A stretch of DNA of 51,687 nucleotides from an uncultured Oxalobacteraceae bacterium (lineage in GTDB: Bacteria > Pseudomonadota > Gammaproteobacteria > Burkholderiales > Burkholderiaceae_D), in NCBI GenBank assembly GCA_903893945.1, contig CAITOF010000106.1:1-51687 (forward strand), given 5' to 3'. Below the pieces are notes generated by a model. That model ran no database searches and was not told the DNA's origin. It saw only the letters and a program-made list of their open reading frames with translations. Shown here piece after piece: positions 8,216-17,257 of this stretch. Made by a program: the position numbers and the translations under genes. The stretch's first letter is position 1; each line of letters begins with the position of its first letter.

Positions 8216-9640
8216 ATGCACAATACCCACCCCACCCTTCTGCGCGATTCCAGTGATACGCTGGTCGACCAGATTGTGCGTCTCATTGAAAGTAAAATTG
8301 ATGACAAGCTGCTGCGCACCGGCGCCCGCATGCCATCGATTCGTCACCACGCCGAATCACTCAGCGTCTCGCGCTTTACCATCGTCGAAGCCTATGACCG
8401 ACTGGTTGCCCGCGGTTATCTGGAATCAAGACGGGGATCCGGTTTTTTTGTGCGTGAGCGCACACCTCTGACCTCGGCACCGGAACTTCCGGGCAACCCG
8501 CAACAACTTGATGTTGTCTGGTTAGTCCGGAACATGTTTCGCCAGATGCCGCCCCATAAAATGCCGGGCTCTGGGGTACTGCCACATGACTGGCTCGAAG
8601 GCGAATTGGTTGCCAATGGCTTGCGGGCCGTTAGCCGGCTCAATCAGAACCTGCTGCTGCACTATGGAACCCCGCAGGGTTTTTATCCTTTGCGTCAGCA
8701 ATTGCAGCTGCGCCTGGCCGAACTTGAAATTGCATCGACGCCGGAACAGATCGTCACGACCTCGGGCGTGACCCAGGCCCTGGATCTGGTCGCACGTGAA
8801 TTCGCCCACGCCGGTGACACGATTCTGGTCGACGATCCGGCCTGGTTCCTGATGTTCGGTTCGTTCGCGGTACTTGGCGTCAAGGTCATTGGCGTCCCAC
8901 GACAGCAGGACGGCCCCGACATTGCTGCGCTGTGCGAAATGGCCGCCATCCATAAACCGACGCTGTATATAACGACATCGGTGCTGCATAATCCGACATC
9001 CACCTCGATGTCGGCAGCCAAGGCGTTCCAGGTGTTGAAAGCGGCCGAACAGTATCAATTTTTCATAGTCGAAGATGACATTTACAGTGATTTGCATCCC
9101 GGAAATAACGTGCAGCCAGCCACACGCATTGCCAGCCTCGATCAACTGAATCGGGTCATTTATCTGGGCGGCTTTTCCAAACTGCTGGCAGCCAACCTGC
9201 GTGTCGGTTTTATCGCGACCTCCCATGAACTGGCCGGACGCCTTTCCGATCGAAAAATGCTGTCCACATTAACCACCACTGAAATTGGCGAGCGGGTGGT
9301 CTATAAAATTCTGTCTGAGGGGCATTATCGTAAATATATCGAACGGGTCCGCAGCAAGTTGGATCCGGTCCGGTTAACCACCGCCAAACGTCTGGAAAAC
9401 ATCGGTATAAAGGTCGATATTTTTACGCCGGCGGGCATGTTTTTATGGGTTGACGCCGGATGCGATACCAACGCGCTGGCTGAAACGGCCCTGGAGCAGG
9501 GAATTCTGCTTTCGCCGGGCAGCATGTTTTCCCCGAGCCAGTTACCCTCGACCCGAATGCGGATCAATGTTGCGGCAATGACAGATCCGGTGGTGTGGGA
9601 CTTTCTGGAAAATGCCACCCGGCGGGCACAGAGGCCTTGA
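8216..9640 (+). CDS. MocR family transcriptional regulator (GntR helix-turn-helix fused to aminotransferase domain)
   Basis: A 474-residue protein. Residues about 15-80 form a GntR winged helix (MPSIRHHAESLSVSRFTIVEAYDRL, ending in the SRRGSGFFV wing). Residues about 110-474 form a fold-type I aminotransferase domain with HNPTS (258-262), VEDDIYSDLH and the PLP lysine K322 in GGFSKLLAANLRVG. MocR proteins use PLP as the sensory ligand and activate neighbouring PLP or amino-acid genes. Divergence from the dehydratase-RidA-aminotransferase cluster makes that cluster the likely target. AAGG stands about eleven bases before ATG. Its stop codon overlaps the -35 of a putative heat-shock promoter for htpG. 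Confidence 0.9.
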   Translation: MHNTHPTLLRDSSDTLVDQIVRLIESKIDDKLLRTGARMPSIRHHAESLSVSRFTIVEAYDRLVARGYLESRRGSGFFVRERTPLTSAPELPGNPQQLDVVWLVRNMFRQMPPHKMPGSGVLPHDWLEGELVANGLRAVSRLNQNLLLHYGTPQGFYPLRQQLQLRLAELEIASTPEQIVTTSGVTQALDLVAREFAHAGDTILVDDPAWFLMFGSFAVLGVKVIGVPRQQDGPDIAALCEMAAIHKPTLYITTSVLHNPTSTSMSAAKAFQVLKAAEQYQFFIVEDDIYSDLHPGNNVQPATRIASLDQLNRVIYLGGFSKLLAANLRVGFIATSHELAGRLSDRKMLSTLTTTEIGERVVYKILSEGHYRKYIERVRSKLDPVRLTTAKRLENIGIKVDIFTPAGMFLWVDAGCDTNALAETALEQGILLSPGSMFSPSQLPSTRMRINVAAMTDPVVWDFLENATRRAQRP

Positions 9641-9663
9641 AGTTTTCCTGTTCAGCCTCATTT
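9636..9663 (+). promoter_or_regulatory. Putative sigma32 (heat-shock) promoter for htpG
   Basis: CTTGAAG (9636-9642), exactly 13 bases, then CCTCATTT (9656-9663). This matches the RpoH consensus CTTGAAA-N13-CCCCATNT with two mismatches and the right spacing. The -35 overlaps the TGA stop of the MocR gene. A nested inverted repeat (TGTTCAG at 9649 and CTGAACA at 9675) covers the -10 and early transcript and may also be the end of the upstream transcript. Confidence 0.65.
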
Positions 9664-9728
9664 CAGGCTCCTGACTGAACAAACCCTTCAGTCGATACCT
9701 CTGACAATTTCATATAAAAAGGACAATT

Positions 9729-11633
9729 ATGGCTGGGCATGAAAAACAGACTCTTGGATTCCAGGCAGAAGTCACCCAACTTTTGCATTTGATGATTCAT
9801 TCTCTCTATTCGAACAAGGAAATTTTTTTACGCGAATTAATTTCCAACGCCTCGGATGCCGCGGACAAACTGCGATTTGAAGCAATGGATAATGCCGCCT
9901 TGTACGAAGACGATACTGAACTGAACATCAAAGTCACTTTCAACAAGGAGGCTCGCACCATCACCATTTCCGATAACGGTATCGGCATGAATCGCGATGA
10001 AACGATTTCCCATTTGGGCACTATCGCCAAATCCGGCACCAAGGAATTTTTTGGCAAGCTGTCCGGTGATCAGCAAAAAGATGCAGCCATGATCGGACAG
10101 TTCGGTGTCGGGTTCTATTCCGGCTTTATCGTCGCCGACAAAATAACCGTTGAAACCCGGCGTGCCGGGTCTGGCGACGCCGTTCGCTGGGAATCCACCG
10201 GATCGGGCGAATTCAGTATTGAAGATATTGAAAAAAAGAGCCGTGGTACTGACATCATCCTTCATCTGCGGGAAGGCGAAGATGAATTTCTCTCGTCATG
10301 GAAACTGAAATCCACCATCCGTACCTATTCCGACCATATCTCGCTGCCGATATTAATGCACAGGGAAGAATGGGACGCCGAGAAAAAAGAGCAGGTCGTC
10401 AAAGACGAGTTTGAAACCGTCAATCAGGCCAGCGCATTATGGGCACGCAACAAGTCTGATATCAGCGCAGAACAGTACGACGAGTTTTACAAACACGTGT
10501 CACACGACTTTCAGGCACCACTCACCTATACGCACAACCGCGTTGAAGGCCGCAGCGAATACACCCAACTGCTTTACATCCCTTCCAGGGCACCGTTCGA
10601 TTTATGGGATCGCAACAAGCGTGGCGGCATCAAATTATATGTCAAGCGCGTGTTTATCATGGACGACGCCGAGCAGTTGATGCCCGTGTACCTGCGATTC
10701 GTCAAAGGCGTCATTGATTCGGCTGACTTGCCGCTGAACGTATCCCGGGAGATTCTGCAGGAGTCACGCGACATCAAAGTGATCCGTGACGGTTCGACCA
10801 AACGCGTCCTGGGTATGCTCGAGGAGCTTGCAAATGCGGATGAACAGGATAAAAAAGACAAATACCAGACCTTCTGGAAAGAATTTGGACAGGTACTGAA
10901 AGAAGGCGTGGGCGAAGATGCGACCAACAAGGAACGTATCGCCAAACTGATACGTTTCGCGTCCACACACAACGACAGCGACAACCAGACCGTTTCACTG
11001 GATGATTACGTGTCACGTGTCAAAGAAGGACAGGATAAAATCTATTACGTCACTGCTGAAACGTTTGCGGCAGCAAAAAATAGCCCGCATCTGGAAATTT
11101 TCCGTAAAAAAGGGGTGGAGGTACTGCTGCTGACCGACCGGGTTGACGAATGGATGCTCTCGTTCCTGACCGAATTTGCGGGTAAAGAATTGACATCCGT
11201 TGCCAAAGGCAGTCTCGATCTGGGCGGACTCGAGGACGAAGCAGAGAAAAAACAGCATGAGCAGACCCAGTCGGATTATGTTGAACTGGTCGATAGGATG
11301 AAAAAGGTCTTGGCGGAAAAGGCAAAAGACGTCCGCATTACATTCCGCCTGACTGATTCACCCGCCTGTCTGGTTGCCGATGAAAACGAACTGTCGGGTA
11401 ACCTGGCGCGCATGTTAAAAGCAGCCGGTCAGGCCGCGCCGGATTCCAAGCCGATTCTGGAAATCAATCCGGATCACCCGCTGGTACAACGTTTGAAATA
11501 CGAAACAGCAAAATTCGATGACTGGTCAAATATCCTGTTTGATCAGGCACTGCTGGCTGAAGGCGGTAATCTGAATGATCCTGGTGCGTACGTCAAACGG
11601 CTGAATGAAATGCTGCTCTCGTTGGCCCGATAA
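9729..11633 (+). CDS. htpG: Molecular chaperone HtpG (Hsp90)
   Basis: A 634-residue Hsp90, normal length for the bacterial form. The N-terminal GHKL ATPase has [28 protein letters not shown] and [11 protein letters not shown]. The middle domain has the catalytic-arginine region [16 protein letters not shown], and a C-terminal dimerisation domain follows. It is a cytoplasmic ATP-driven dimeric chaperone for stress-damaged and specific client proteins. AAAAGGAC precedes the ATG. A sigma32-like promoter lies 66-93 bp upstream and a strong terminator follows, so it is probably transcribed alone. Confidence 0.98.
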   Translation: MAGHEKQTLGFQAEVTQLLHLMIHSLYSNKEIFLRELISNASDAADKLRFEAMDNAALYEDDTELNIKVTFNKEARTITISDNGIGMNRDETISHLGTIAKSGTKEFFGKLSGDQQKDAAMIGQFGVGFYSGFIVADKITVETRRAGSGDAVRWESTGSGEFSIEDIEKKSRGTDIILHLREGEDEFLSSWKLKSTIRTYSDHISLPILMHREEWDAEKKEQVVKDEFETVNQASALWARNKSDISAEQYDEFYKHVSHDFQAPLTYTHNRVEGRSEYTQLLYIPSRAPFDLWDRNKRGGIKLYVKRVFIMDDAEQLMPVYLRFVKGVIDSADLPLNVSREILQESRDIKVIRDGSTKRVLGMLEELANADEQDKKDKYQTFWKEFGQVLKEGVGEDATNKERIAKLIRFASTHNDSDNQTVSLDDYVSRVKEGQDKIYYVTAETFAAAKNSPHLEIFRKKGVEVLLLTDRVDEWMLSFLTEFAGKELTSVAKGSLDLGGLEDEAEKKQHEQTQSDYVELVDRMKKVLAEKAKDVRITFRLTDSPACLVADENELSGNLARMLKAAGQAAPDSKPILEINPDHPLVQRLKYETAKFDDWSNILFDQALLAEGGNLNDPGAYVKRLNEMLLSLAR

Positions 11634-11665
11634 GCGCACAGCCAGCCAGTACCCGCGCAGCAATT

Positions 11666-11703
11666 AAAAAGCGCGCCAGTTCAAGACTGGCGCGCTTTTT
11701 TTT
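11666..11703. terminator. Bidirectional rho-independent terminator between htpG and the lipoprotein gene
   Basis: A perfect stem GCGCGCCAGT/ACTGGCGCGC (11671-11680 and 11686-11695) with a five-base loop is flanked by A5 on the left and T8 on the right. It can therefore stop both converging genes. Confidence 0.92.
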
Positions 11704-11736
11704 CTACCGGCTTTACAACTTCTGTTACTTTACAAC

Positions 11737-12204
11737 TCAGTGCGTTACACGCGTGGTGCGGCCATTTGACAACAATCGTACCCGATCACCTATATTAAAC
11801 TGTTCGTCAGCATCCTGAGTAATGGCGGTTAAATTGCCATTGTCCAGTTTGACGGTAATTTCCAGACCCGGCCTGCTGTTTGCGCTTTGCTCGATGTGCT
11901 GTCCGATTAAACCGCCCGCAATCGCACCGCCAATCGCCGCCGCAATAGAACCGTTGCCCTGACCGACCTGACTGCCTGCCAGTCCGCCTAATGCCGCTCC
12001 ACCGAGTGTTCCGACGCCCGACTGACCGTTATCAATCACGACATTTCGAATCGACTCGACCACACCCATGCGTACACTCTGTTCACCCATGGTCTGACGA
12101 CCGGAATAAACATTCGCCGAATGCGGCTGAACGGCACAACCACTTAATACCAGGCCAGCCGCCAAAAGACTGGTCAGAGTTGTTGATAAAAAAACATTCT
12201 TCAT
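11737..12204 (-). CDS. Glycine-zipper 2TM outer-membrane lipoprotein (SlyB/PcpY type)
   Basis: A 155-residue lipoprotein precursor. The signal peptide ends in the lipobox LSGC, giving a lipid-modified cysteine at about residue 23. A glycine-zipper two-helix segment follows (GGAALGGLAGSQVGQG and AIGGAIAGGLIGQ), then a small beta-rich domain with ITVKLDNGNL and GDRVRLLSNG. Family members sit in the outer membrane and support envelope integrity. It converges on htpG and shares the terminator. Confidence 0.9.
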   Translation of the reverse strand: MKNVFLSTTLTSLLAAGLVLSGCAVQPHSANVYSGRQTMGEQSVRMGVVESIRNVVIDNGQSGVGTLGGAALGGLAGSQVGQGNGSIAAAIGGAIAGGLIGQHIEQSANSRPGLEITVKLDNGNLTAITQDADEQFNIGDRVRLLSNGRTTRVTH

Positions 12205-12474
12205 TTCTTCTCCATGTAATTCCTGAACACAAGCCCTATTGTGTGGCTAATTAGGCACTCTAACAAGTCCCTGTTCATTGCGCACCAATCTATAATTGTA
12301 ACAATTTAAAACAGTAGCGGGCAAGGTTAGCAAAAATAATTGCCCGGCGATCTGCCCGTACCGCGCTTCATGTGACCGCATTTTTTATTTACCACTGGCT
12401 TTTTAATGACTTCCTCCCTATCATCCAGCTGAAAAAACAACGTTTTTGACCGACACAATCATGACTGCACTACT
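12205..12474. other. Divergent intergenic region
   Basis: 270 bp between the leftward lipoprotein gene and the rightward spermidine-synthase-like gene. AT-rich tracts at 12290-12345 are consistent with promoters, but no exact -35/-10 pair stands out. No gene is seen. Confidence 0.4.
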
Positions 12475-13299
12475 ATGCTCACTATGCTGATTAAACGCAA
12501 ATCCATCGAAGCACAGGCCAATACAAAATCCGGTGTCGGCACGGGCAACAGTCCGAAACGCAAAATCCGGTATGCGCCCGTCACGATTTCGGAAATGGAT
12601 GGCTGCCGATATCTGCATTTCGGAACCGAATGGGTCCAGGGCGCCATGCGTATACGAAAGCCCGACTGGCTGGAACTCGAATACGCACAACAGATGATGG
12701 CATGGATGTTATTCATCGAAAGACCGCAGCGGATTGTTCAGCTGGGGTTGGGTACCGGCGCCCTGACCAAATTCTGCTATCGGCAGTTTCCCGATGCGCA
12801 AGTAACTGCCGTGGAGTTGAATCCTGCCGTCATTTCAATCTGCCAATCCATGTTCAAACTGCCCGCCAATGACGAACGTCTGCAGGTCCTGGAAATGGAT
12901 GCTGAACTATTCGTCAATGAACACAGTCGTTACGGAACCCTGGATGTTCTGCAGGTCGACGTGTACGATGCCACGGCCCGTGGACCTGTGCTGGAAAGCG
13001 CAGAATTCTACCAGGCATGCGCTGATTGCCTGAAACCGGACGGGGTACTGACAGTCAATCTGTTTGGCGACCATCCGAGTTTTCTCAGAAACAGTAAAAC
13101 GTTAAAATTTGTATTTGATCAAGTCATCTTCTTGCCGGAGGTGCATGATGGCAATGTGATTGCGATTGCATTCAATACGAAAATCAGGCTCGACCTTGCC
13201 GCGCTCCATGAACGCGCTGCACAAATCCGGCTGACGACAAAATTGCCTGCCACGTCGTGGGTCAATGGCATCCAACAATCAACGCAACATTCATTATAA
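12475..13299 (+). CDS. Spermidine-synthase-like protein (SAM-fold aminopropyl/methyltransferase superfamily)
   Basis: A 274-residue Rossmann-fold protein. The nucleotide loop is VQLGLGTGALTKF, followed by VTAVELNP (acidic ribose ligand) and LDVLQVDVYD, then ESAEFYQACADCLKPDGVLTVN. This is the spermidine synthase layout, but the usual catalytic D-S-S/T-D-P motif is replaced by DVYD, so polyamine synthesis is not certain. The next gene, a GspE/PulE ATPase, starts eight bases after its stop, which suggests co-transcription. Start uncertain: ATG at 12475 or 12484, neither with a strong ribosome binding site. Confidence 0.75.
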   Translation: MLTMLIKRKSIEAQANTKSGVGTGNSPKRKIRYAPVTISEMDGCRYLHFGTEWVQGAMRIRKPDWLELEYAQQMMAWMLFIERPQRIVQLGLGTGALTKFCYRQFPDAQVTAVELNPAVISICQSMFKLPANDERLQVLEMDAELFVNEHSRYGTLDVLQVDVYDATARGPVLESAEFYQACADCLKPDGVLTVNLFGDHPSFLRNSKTLKFVFDQVIFLPEVHDGNVIAIAFNTKIRLDLAALHERAAQIRLTTKLPATSWVNGIQQSTQHSL

Positions 13300-13307
13300 A
13301 CAAATCC

Positions 13308-15077
13308 ATGACCAAAAATCTTGACATGCAGCGGATATTGAACTGGCTCATATACGACGGCATACTCACCAAAGAAACAGCGCGAAAGCAATACCCTCTG
13401 GCACAGGCCATTTTAAAAAACGCGCCCATGAGCATGCACCCGCTTACCGCGCTGGCACAATGCAAGCTGACAGCCATCACCTCGCCGGGAACGCATCTGA
13501 ATCTGGACTGGCTTACCGAATGGCTGGCAAAAAGACTGAAAATACCTTTTTACCGGATCGACCCACTCAAGGTCGACTTCACCAAAGTGGCCGACGTCAT
13601 GTCAGCCACTTATGCGGCGCGGTTTAATATTTTGCCGGTTGAAATCACGCCGTCGAGCGTAACGATAGCCACCTGCGAACCCGAAAATAATGAATGGCAC
13701 GAAGAAATCGCCAAGGTGACGGGACGTGAGTTAAAGCTGGTCGTGGCCAACCCCCTGGAAATCGCACAATATATTTCACAATTTTTTGCGCTGGCAAAGT
13801 CCATCAAGAACGCCAACAAATCCAAGGGCCAGGACGCAGCTCTGCGCAACAATTTCGAGCAACTGGTCGAACTGGGCAATCTGAACAAGCAACTGGATTC
13901 CAACGATCAGCACATTATCAATATTGTAGACTGGTTATGGCAGTATGCTTTCGAACAGCGGGCGTCAGATATCCACCTGGAACCCAAACGTGACGTCGCC
14001 ACGATTCGATTTCGGATCGACGGCATTCTGCACCAGGTGTATCAGGTCCCGGTGAGTGTCATGATTGCCATGACAGCGCGCATCAAACTGCTGGGTCGCA
14101 TGGACGTGATTGAAAAACGTCGGCCACAGGACGGTCGTGTCAAAACCCGTACCAACGGTGGCCAGGAAATTGAATTGCGGCTCTCCACCCTGCCGACCGC
14201 GTTTGGTGAAAAACTGGTCATGCGGATTTTTGATCCTGACGTGGTGGTAAAGACGTTGCCTGAATTGGGGTTTCCCGAAGACGACGCGCTGCGCTGGAAG
14301 CACCTTACAGAAAAGCCCCATGGCATCATACTTGTAACCGGTCCTACCGGATCAGGAAAGACCACCACGTTATACACCACACTGAAAGCGCTCGCGACCT
14401 CCGAAGTCAATGTCTGCTCTGTTGAAGATCCGATTGAAATGGTTGAGCCGTCGTTCAACCAGATGCAGGTGCAACACGGTATCGACCTGTCGTTTGCAGA
14501 TGGTGTGCGTGCGCTGATGCGCCAGGATCCCGACATTATCATGGTGGGCGAAATTCGCGATCTGGCCACGGCAGAAATGGCCATTCAGGCAGCGCTGACC
14601 GGTCATCTGGTGTTTTCCACTTTACACACCAACGATGCACCTTCGGCCGTCATGCGTTTGCTGGAACTGGGTGTGCCCTACTATTTGCTGGAAGCGACCC
14701 TGGTAGGCATTCTGGCCCAGCGGCTGGTTCGTACACTCTGTCCGATCTGCAAGATTCAGGACGTTGAAGTGGATGAAGTCATCTGGAAGACCCTGTCAGA
14801 AAACTGGGCCTTGAACAGGCCTGACAGGGTATACCGGCCTGTGGGTTGCCCTGAATGTCGTCAGACAGGCTACCGTGGGCGAACCGGACTCTATGAACTG
14901 ATCACCATAAGCCAGGCTTTTACCAAATTGATCCGGCCCGAAACCGATCTGGTGCAGTTGCGGGAACAGAGTGTCAAAGACGGCATGAAACCATTACGAA
15001 TAGCCGGCGCGTACAAGATCCTTGAAGGGCTCACAAGTTGTGACGAAGTATTGAAGGCGACTTCAACACTCACCTGA
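13308..15077 (+). CDS. GspE/PulE (type II secretion / type IV pilus assembly) family ATPase
   Basis: About 589 residues. An N-terminal MshEN/GSPII_E-like region is followed by the full secretion ATPase. Walker A is GPTGSGKTT (345 onward), the Asp box surrounds EKRRPQDGR, Walker B is DPDIIMVGEIRD, the His box is HLVFSTLHTNDA, and a zinc-binding tetracysteine is formed by CPICK and CPECRQTGYRGR. All catalytic motifs are intact. Such ATPases power pilus extension or type II secretion at the inner membrane, but no other pil or gsp gene is in view. I start at ATG 13308 because an upstream frame overlaps the preceding gene. Confidence 0.88.
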   Translation: MTKNLDMQRILNWLIYDGILTKETARKQYPLAQAILKNAPMSMHPLTALAQCKLTAITSPGTHLNLDWLTEWLAKRLKIPFYRIDPLKVDFTKVADVMSATYAARFNILPVEITPSSVTIATCEPENNEWHEEIAKVTGRELKLVVANPLEIAQYISQFFALAKSIKNANKSKGQDAALRNNFEQLVELGNLNKQLDSNDQHIINIVDWLWQYAFEQRASDIHLEPKRDVATIRFRIDGILHQVYQVPVSVMIAMTARIKLLGRMDVIEKRRPQDGRVKTRTNGGQEIELRLSTLPTAFGEKLVMRIFDPDVVVKTLPELGFPEDDALRWKHLTEKPHGIILVTGPTGSGKTTTLYTTLKALATSEVNVCSVEDPIEMVEPSFNQMQVQHGIDLSFADGVRALMRQDPDIIMVGEIRDLATAEMAIQAALTGHLVFSTLHTNDAPSAVMRLLELGVPYYLLEATLVGILAQRLVRTLCPICKIQDVEVDEVIWKTLSENWALNRPDRVYRPVGCPECRQTGYRGRTGLYELITISQAFTKLIRPETDLVQLREQSVKDGMKPLRIAGAYKILEGLTSCDEVLKATSTLT

Positions 15078-15116
15078 ACCATCCCATTGCATTTTTTTTA
15101 TAACCGGGGCAAAACA

Positions 15117-15539
15117 ATGAAGTCAATTTTTTCCAGAGCGACCTGTATCACTCTGATTATGGCCGGCAGTTTTATCGGCATGACATGGCAGGCAACGCAC
15201 GCCCAGAGCAGTTCGGAGGCGACAACACCACCTGTGCCGCTCAATCTGGACGCCCGGGATATTGCAAGGGAAATCAGCAAGGAAGCACCGGTTGACGCCG
15301 CGCCCGAAAAAATCGGCATTGCGCCAAACAAGATGGACGACAGTTTTTCAAAAGCCGAAAAGCATGGCCTGATTCCAGCCGTGGTTGAAATCAACACGGC
15401 CGGGGCGCCTGAACGTGTCACCAAGGTGACCGGGGCGGCCGGAACGTATTGCGTCTATGCGCCCACGGTAGGCAGAACCGATGGGGTGGACGATATCCAG
15501 AACGGCGAACAGACTCAGGTACGGACCTGTCCCAATTAA
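15117..15539 (+). CDS. Hypothetical secreted protein
   Basis: A 140-residue protein with a signal peptide (ATCITLIMAGSFIGM, likely cleaved after THA). The mature part is polar, with one cysteine in YCVYAPTVG and another near the C terminus (TCPN), which could form a disulfide in the periplasm. I do not recognise a family. It lies 39 bp after the GspE-like ATPase gene on the same strand, so co-transcription is possible. Its stop overlaps the end of the convergent pgpA gene by four bases. The start at 15117 follows GGGG nearby. Confidence 0.65.
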   Translation: MKSIFSRATCITLIMAGSFIGMTWQATHAQSSSEATTPPVPLNLDARDIAREISKEAPVDAAPEKIGIAPNKMDDSFSKAEKHGLIPAVVEINTAGAPERVTKVTGAAGTYCVYAPTVGRTDGVDDIQNGEQTQVRTCPN

Positions 15540-16051
15540 CAGGCTCGCCACACGGCAAACAGCAGCAAGGTATAGAACGCCGCCACAATATCGTCAAACA
15601 TTACCCCGAAGCCTCCTTTGAGTTGACGATCAAAATAGGCAATCGGTGGCGGCTTCACCATGTCAAATACCCGAAACCAGAAAAATGCCCAGCATTGGGT
15701 AACGACATCAGCCGGCATCACGAATAACAGTACCAGCCACATGGCAATGATTTCATCCCACACCATGCTTCCATGATCCGGCACACCCAGTGAACGTCCA
15801 GTCCTGTCGCAAACGACCACGCCAACGATAAAACCGATCACAATAATGAAGCACCAGTGCGGCGCCGAAAAAATAGCCGGCCAGCGGTAACTCAGCACCA
15901 CAAACATCACCCAGGCCAGAAATGTACCGACGGTGCCCGGCATCACGGGAGACAACCCGCTACCGAAACCCTGTGCCACAAAATGGCTGGGGTGCGATAA
16001 CATGAATGTGGCCGTCGGTCTGATGCGCTGTTTGGGTTTGCTATCGGTCAT
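15536..16051 (-). CDS. pgpA: Phosphatidylglycerophosphatase A
   Basis: A 171-residue inner-membrane enzyme of normal length. Diagnostic motifs are GSGLSPVMPGTVGT, MVWDEIIAMW, FRVFDMVKPPPI and GGFGVMFDDIVAA, with hydrophobic helices between them. It removes the phosphate from phosphatidylglycerol phosphate to make phosphatidylglycerol. Its start overlaps the end of thiL by four bases, a common thiL-pgpA coupling. Confidence 0.95.
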   Translation of the reverse strand: MTDSKPKQRIRPTATFMLSHPSHFVAQGFGSGLSPVMPGTVGTFLAWVMFVVLSYRWPAIFSAPHWCFIIVIGFIVGVVVCDRTGRSLGVPDHGSMVWDEIIAMWLVLLFVMPADVVTQCWAFFWFRVFDMVKPPPIAYFDRQLKGGFGVMFDDIVAAFYTLLLFAVWRAC

Positions 16052-17010
16052 GATTGAAAATGATCAAAAGATTGAAAGGAAAAAGCGCGCGCATTGCTTT
16101 GTGCATCAACCATACGCAAACCGGATTGTTCCTGCATATACCCTATCCGGGTAACCGGCGTAGCGGCAAGGCGTGCTGCGGCCAGAACGTCATCGCGCCG
16201 GGCTCTGGGTGCTGTAAAACATAATTCATAGTCATCGCCACCTGCCAGGGCAAACTCATACTGGATTGCCTGCACCTGCTTTTGCAGGACCGGTCCCAGC
16301 GGCAAGCGGTCACACCAAATTGTCGCACCCAGACCTGATTTATGCAGAATGTGCTTCAGGTCGCCGATCAGTCCGTCGGACAGGTCGATTGCCGCATGGG
16401 CAATACCCTGCAGCGCCAGACCCAGCGAAATGCGTGGCACCGGCTTGTGCAGCCGTGAGGCCGCCTGCTCCAGATCCGAGGCGGACAGTGCCTGCTGATT
16501 CAGGTAACCGGCCAGTGCGCACTGTGCATCCCCCAGGGTGCCCGACACCCAGATGTCATCACCGGATTTTGCAGCATCACGTCGCAGCGCACGTCCCTGC
16601 GCAATCTCTCCAAAGACGGTAATACAGATTGTCAGCGGGCCTTTCGTTGTATCGCCCCCCATCAACTGACACTGATGTTGTGCCGCCAAAGCAAACATGC
16701 CATCGGAAAAATCACGCAACCACGCTGTGTCGGCCGCCGGCAGTGAAAGTGCCAGGGTAAATGCAAGCGGCATGGCACCCATCGCTGCCAGATCCGACAA
16801 ATTCACGGCCAGTGATTTATGCCCCAGCAGCTTCGGATCGGCGCCGGCAAAGAAATGCCGGCCTTCAACGAGCATGTCCGTTGAAATCGCCAATTGCGTC
16901 CCTGCGCGCGGTGACAGCAATGCGCAATCGTCACCGATTCCAAGTGGTATGGTCGGCGTGGAAGCTTGTCTTTCGGTAAAGAATAACTGTATAAGTTCAA
17001 ATTCGGACAT
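16048..17010 (-). CDS. thiL: Thiamine-monophosphate kinase
   Basis: A 320-residue PurM-like ATP-dependent kinase that makes thiamine pyrophosphate from thiamine phosphate. Visible motifs: GIGDDCALL near the N terminus, STDMLVEGRHF, LAVNLSDLAAMGA, LMGGDTTKG, AIDLSDGL and LAGGDDYELCF. It is translationally coupled to pgpA downstream. No thiamine riboswitch is evident in the 247 bp upstream. Confidence 0.95.
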   Translation of the reverse strand: MSEFELIQLFFTERQASTPTIPLGIGDDCALLSPRAGTQLAISTDMLVEGRHFFAGADPKLLGHKSLAVNLSDLAAMGAMPLAFTLALSLPAADTAWLRDFSDGMFALAAQHQCQLMGGDTTKGPLTICITVFGEIAQGRALRRDAAKSGDDIWVSGTLGDAQCALAGYLNQQALSASDLEQAASRLHKPVPRISLGLALQGIAHAAIDLSDGLIGDLKHILHKSGLGATIWCDRLPLGPVLQKQVQAIQYEFALAGGDDYELCFTAPRARRDDVLAAARLAATPVTRIGYMQEQSGLRMVDAQSNARAFSFQSFDHFQS

Positions 17011-17257
17011 GGCGCGGTTCTAATTTTATTCGGTTTAATCAGATATTAACGACTTAACCACTTGAATTGGCACGGATTTACATCTAAATTGAATTTTGCA
17101 CTAAAGCAATAAAATTGTCAGATATATCTTGTGAATTAGTAAATTAAAAACTTTAACGACTACGGCGCCACGATCCCGTCGGGATGGGGCATTAAAAGGT
17201 GTCCTTCTGATTCATGCTGTATAGTTCTGCGACATGGCTTGAACAATAAACTGCTGC

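Noticed and set aside
8522..9226. A 234-codon minus-strand frame inside the MocR gene
   Set aside because: Antisense shadow of the aminotransferase domain with no ribosome site or motif.
17011..17257. Thiamine pyrophosphate riboswitch upstream of thiL
   Set aside because: I could not find the conserved THI-box core (CUGAGA and the paired GGAAC-like segment) in the expected orientation.
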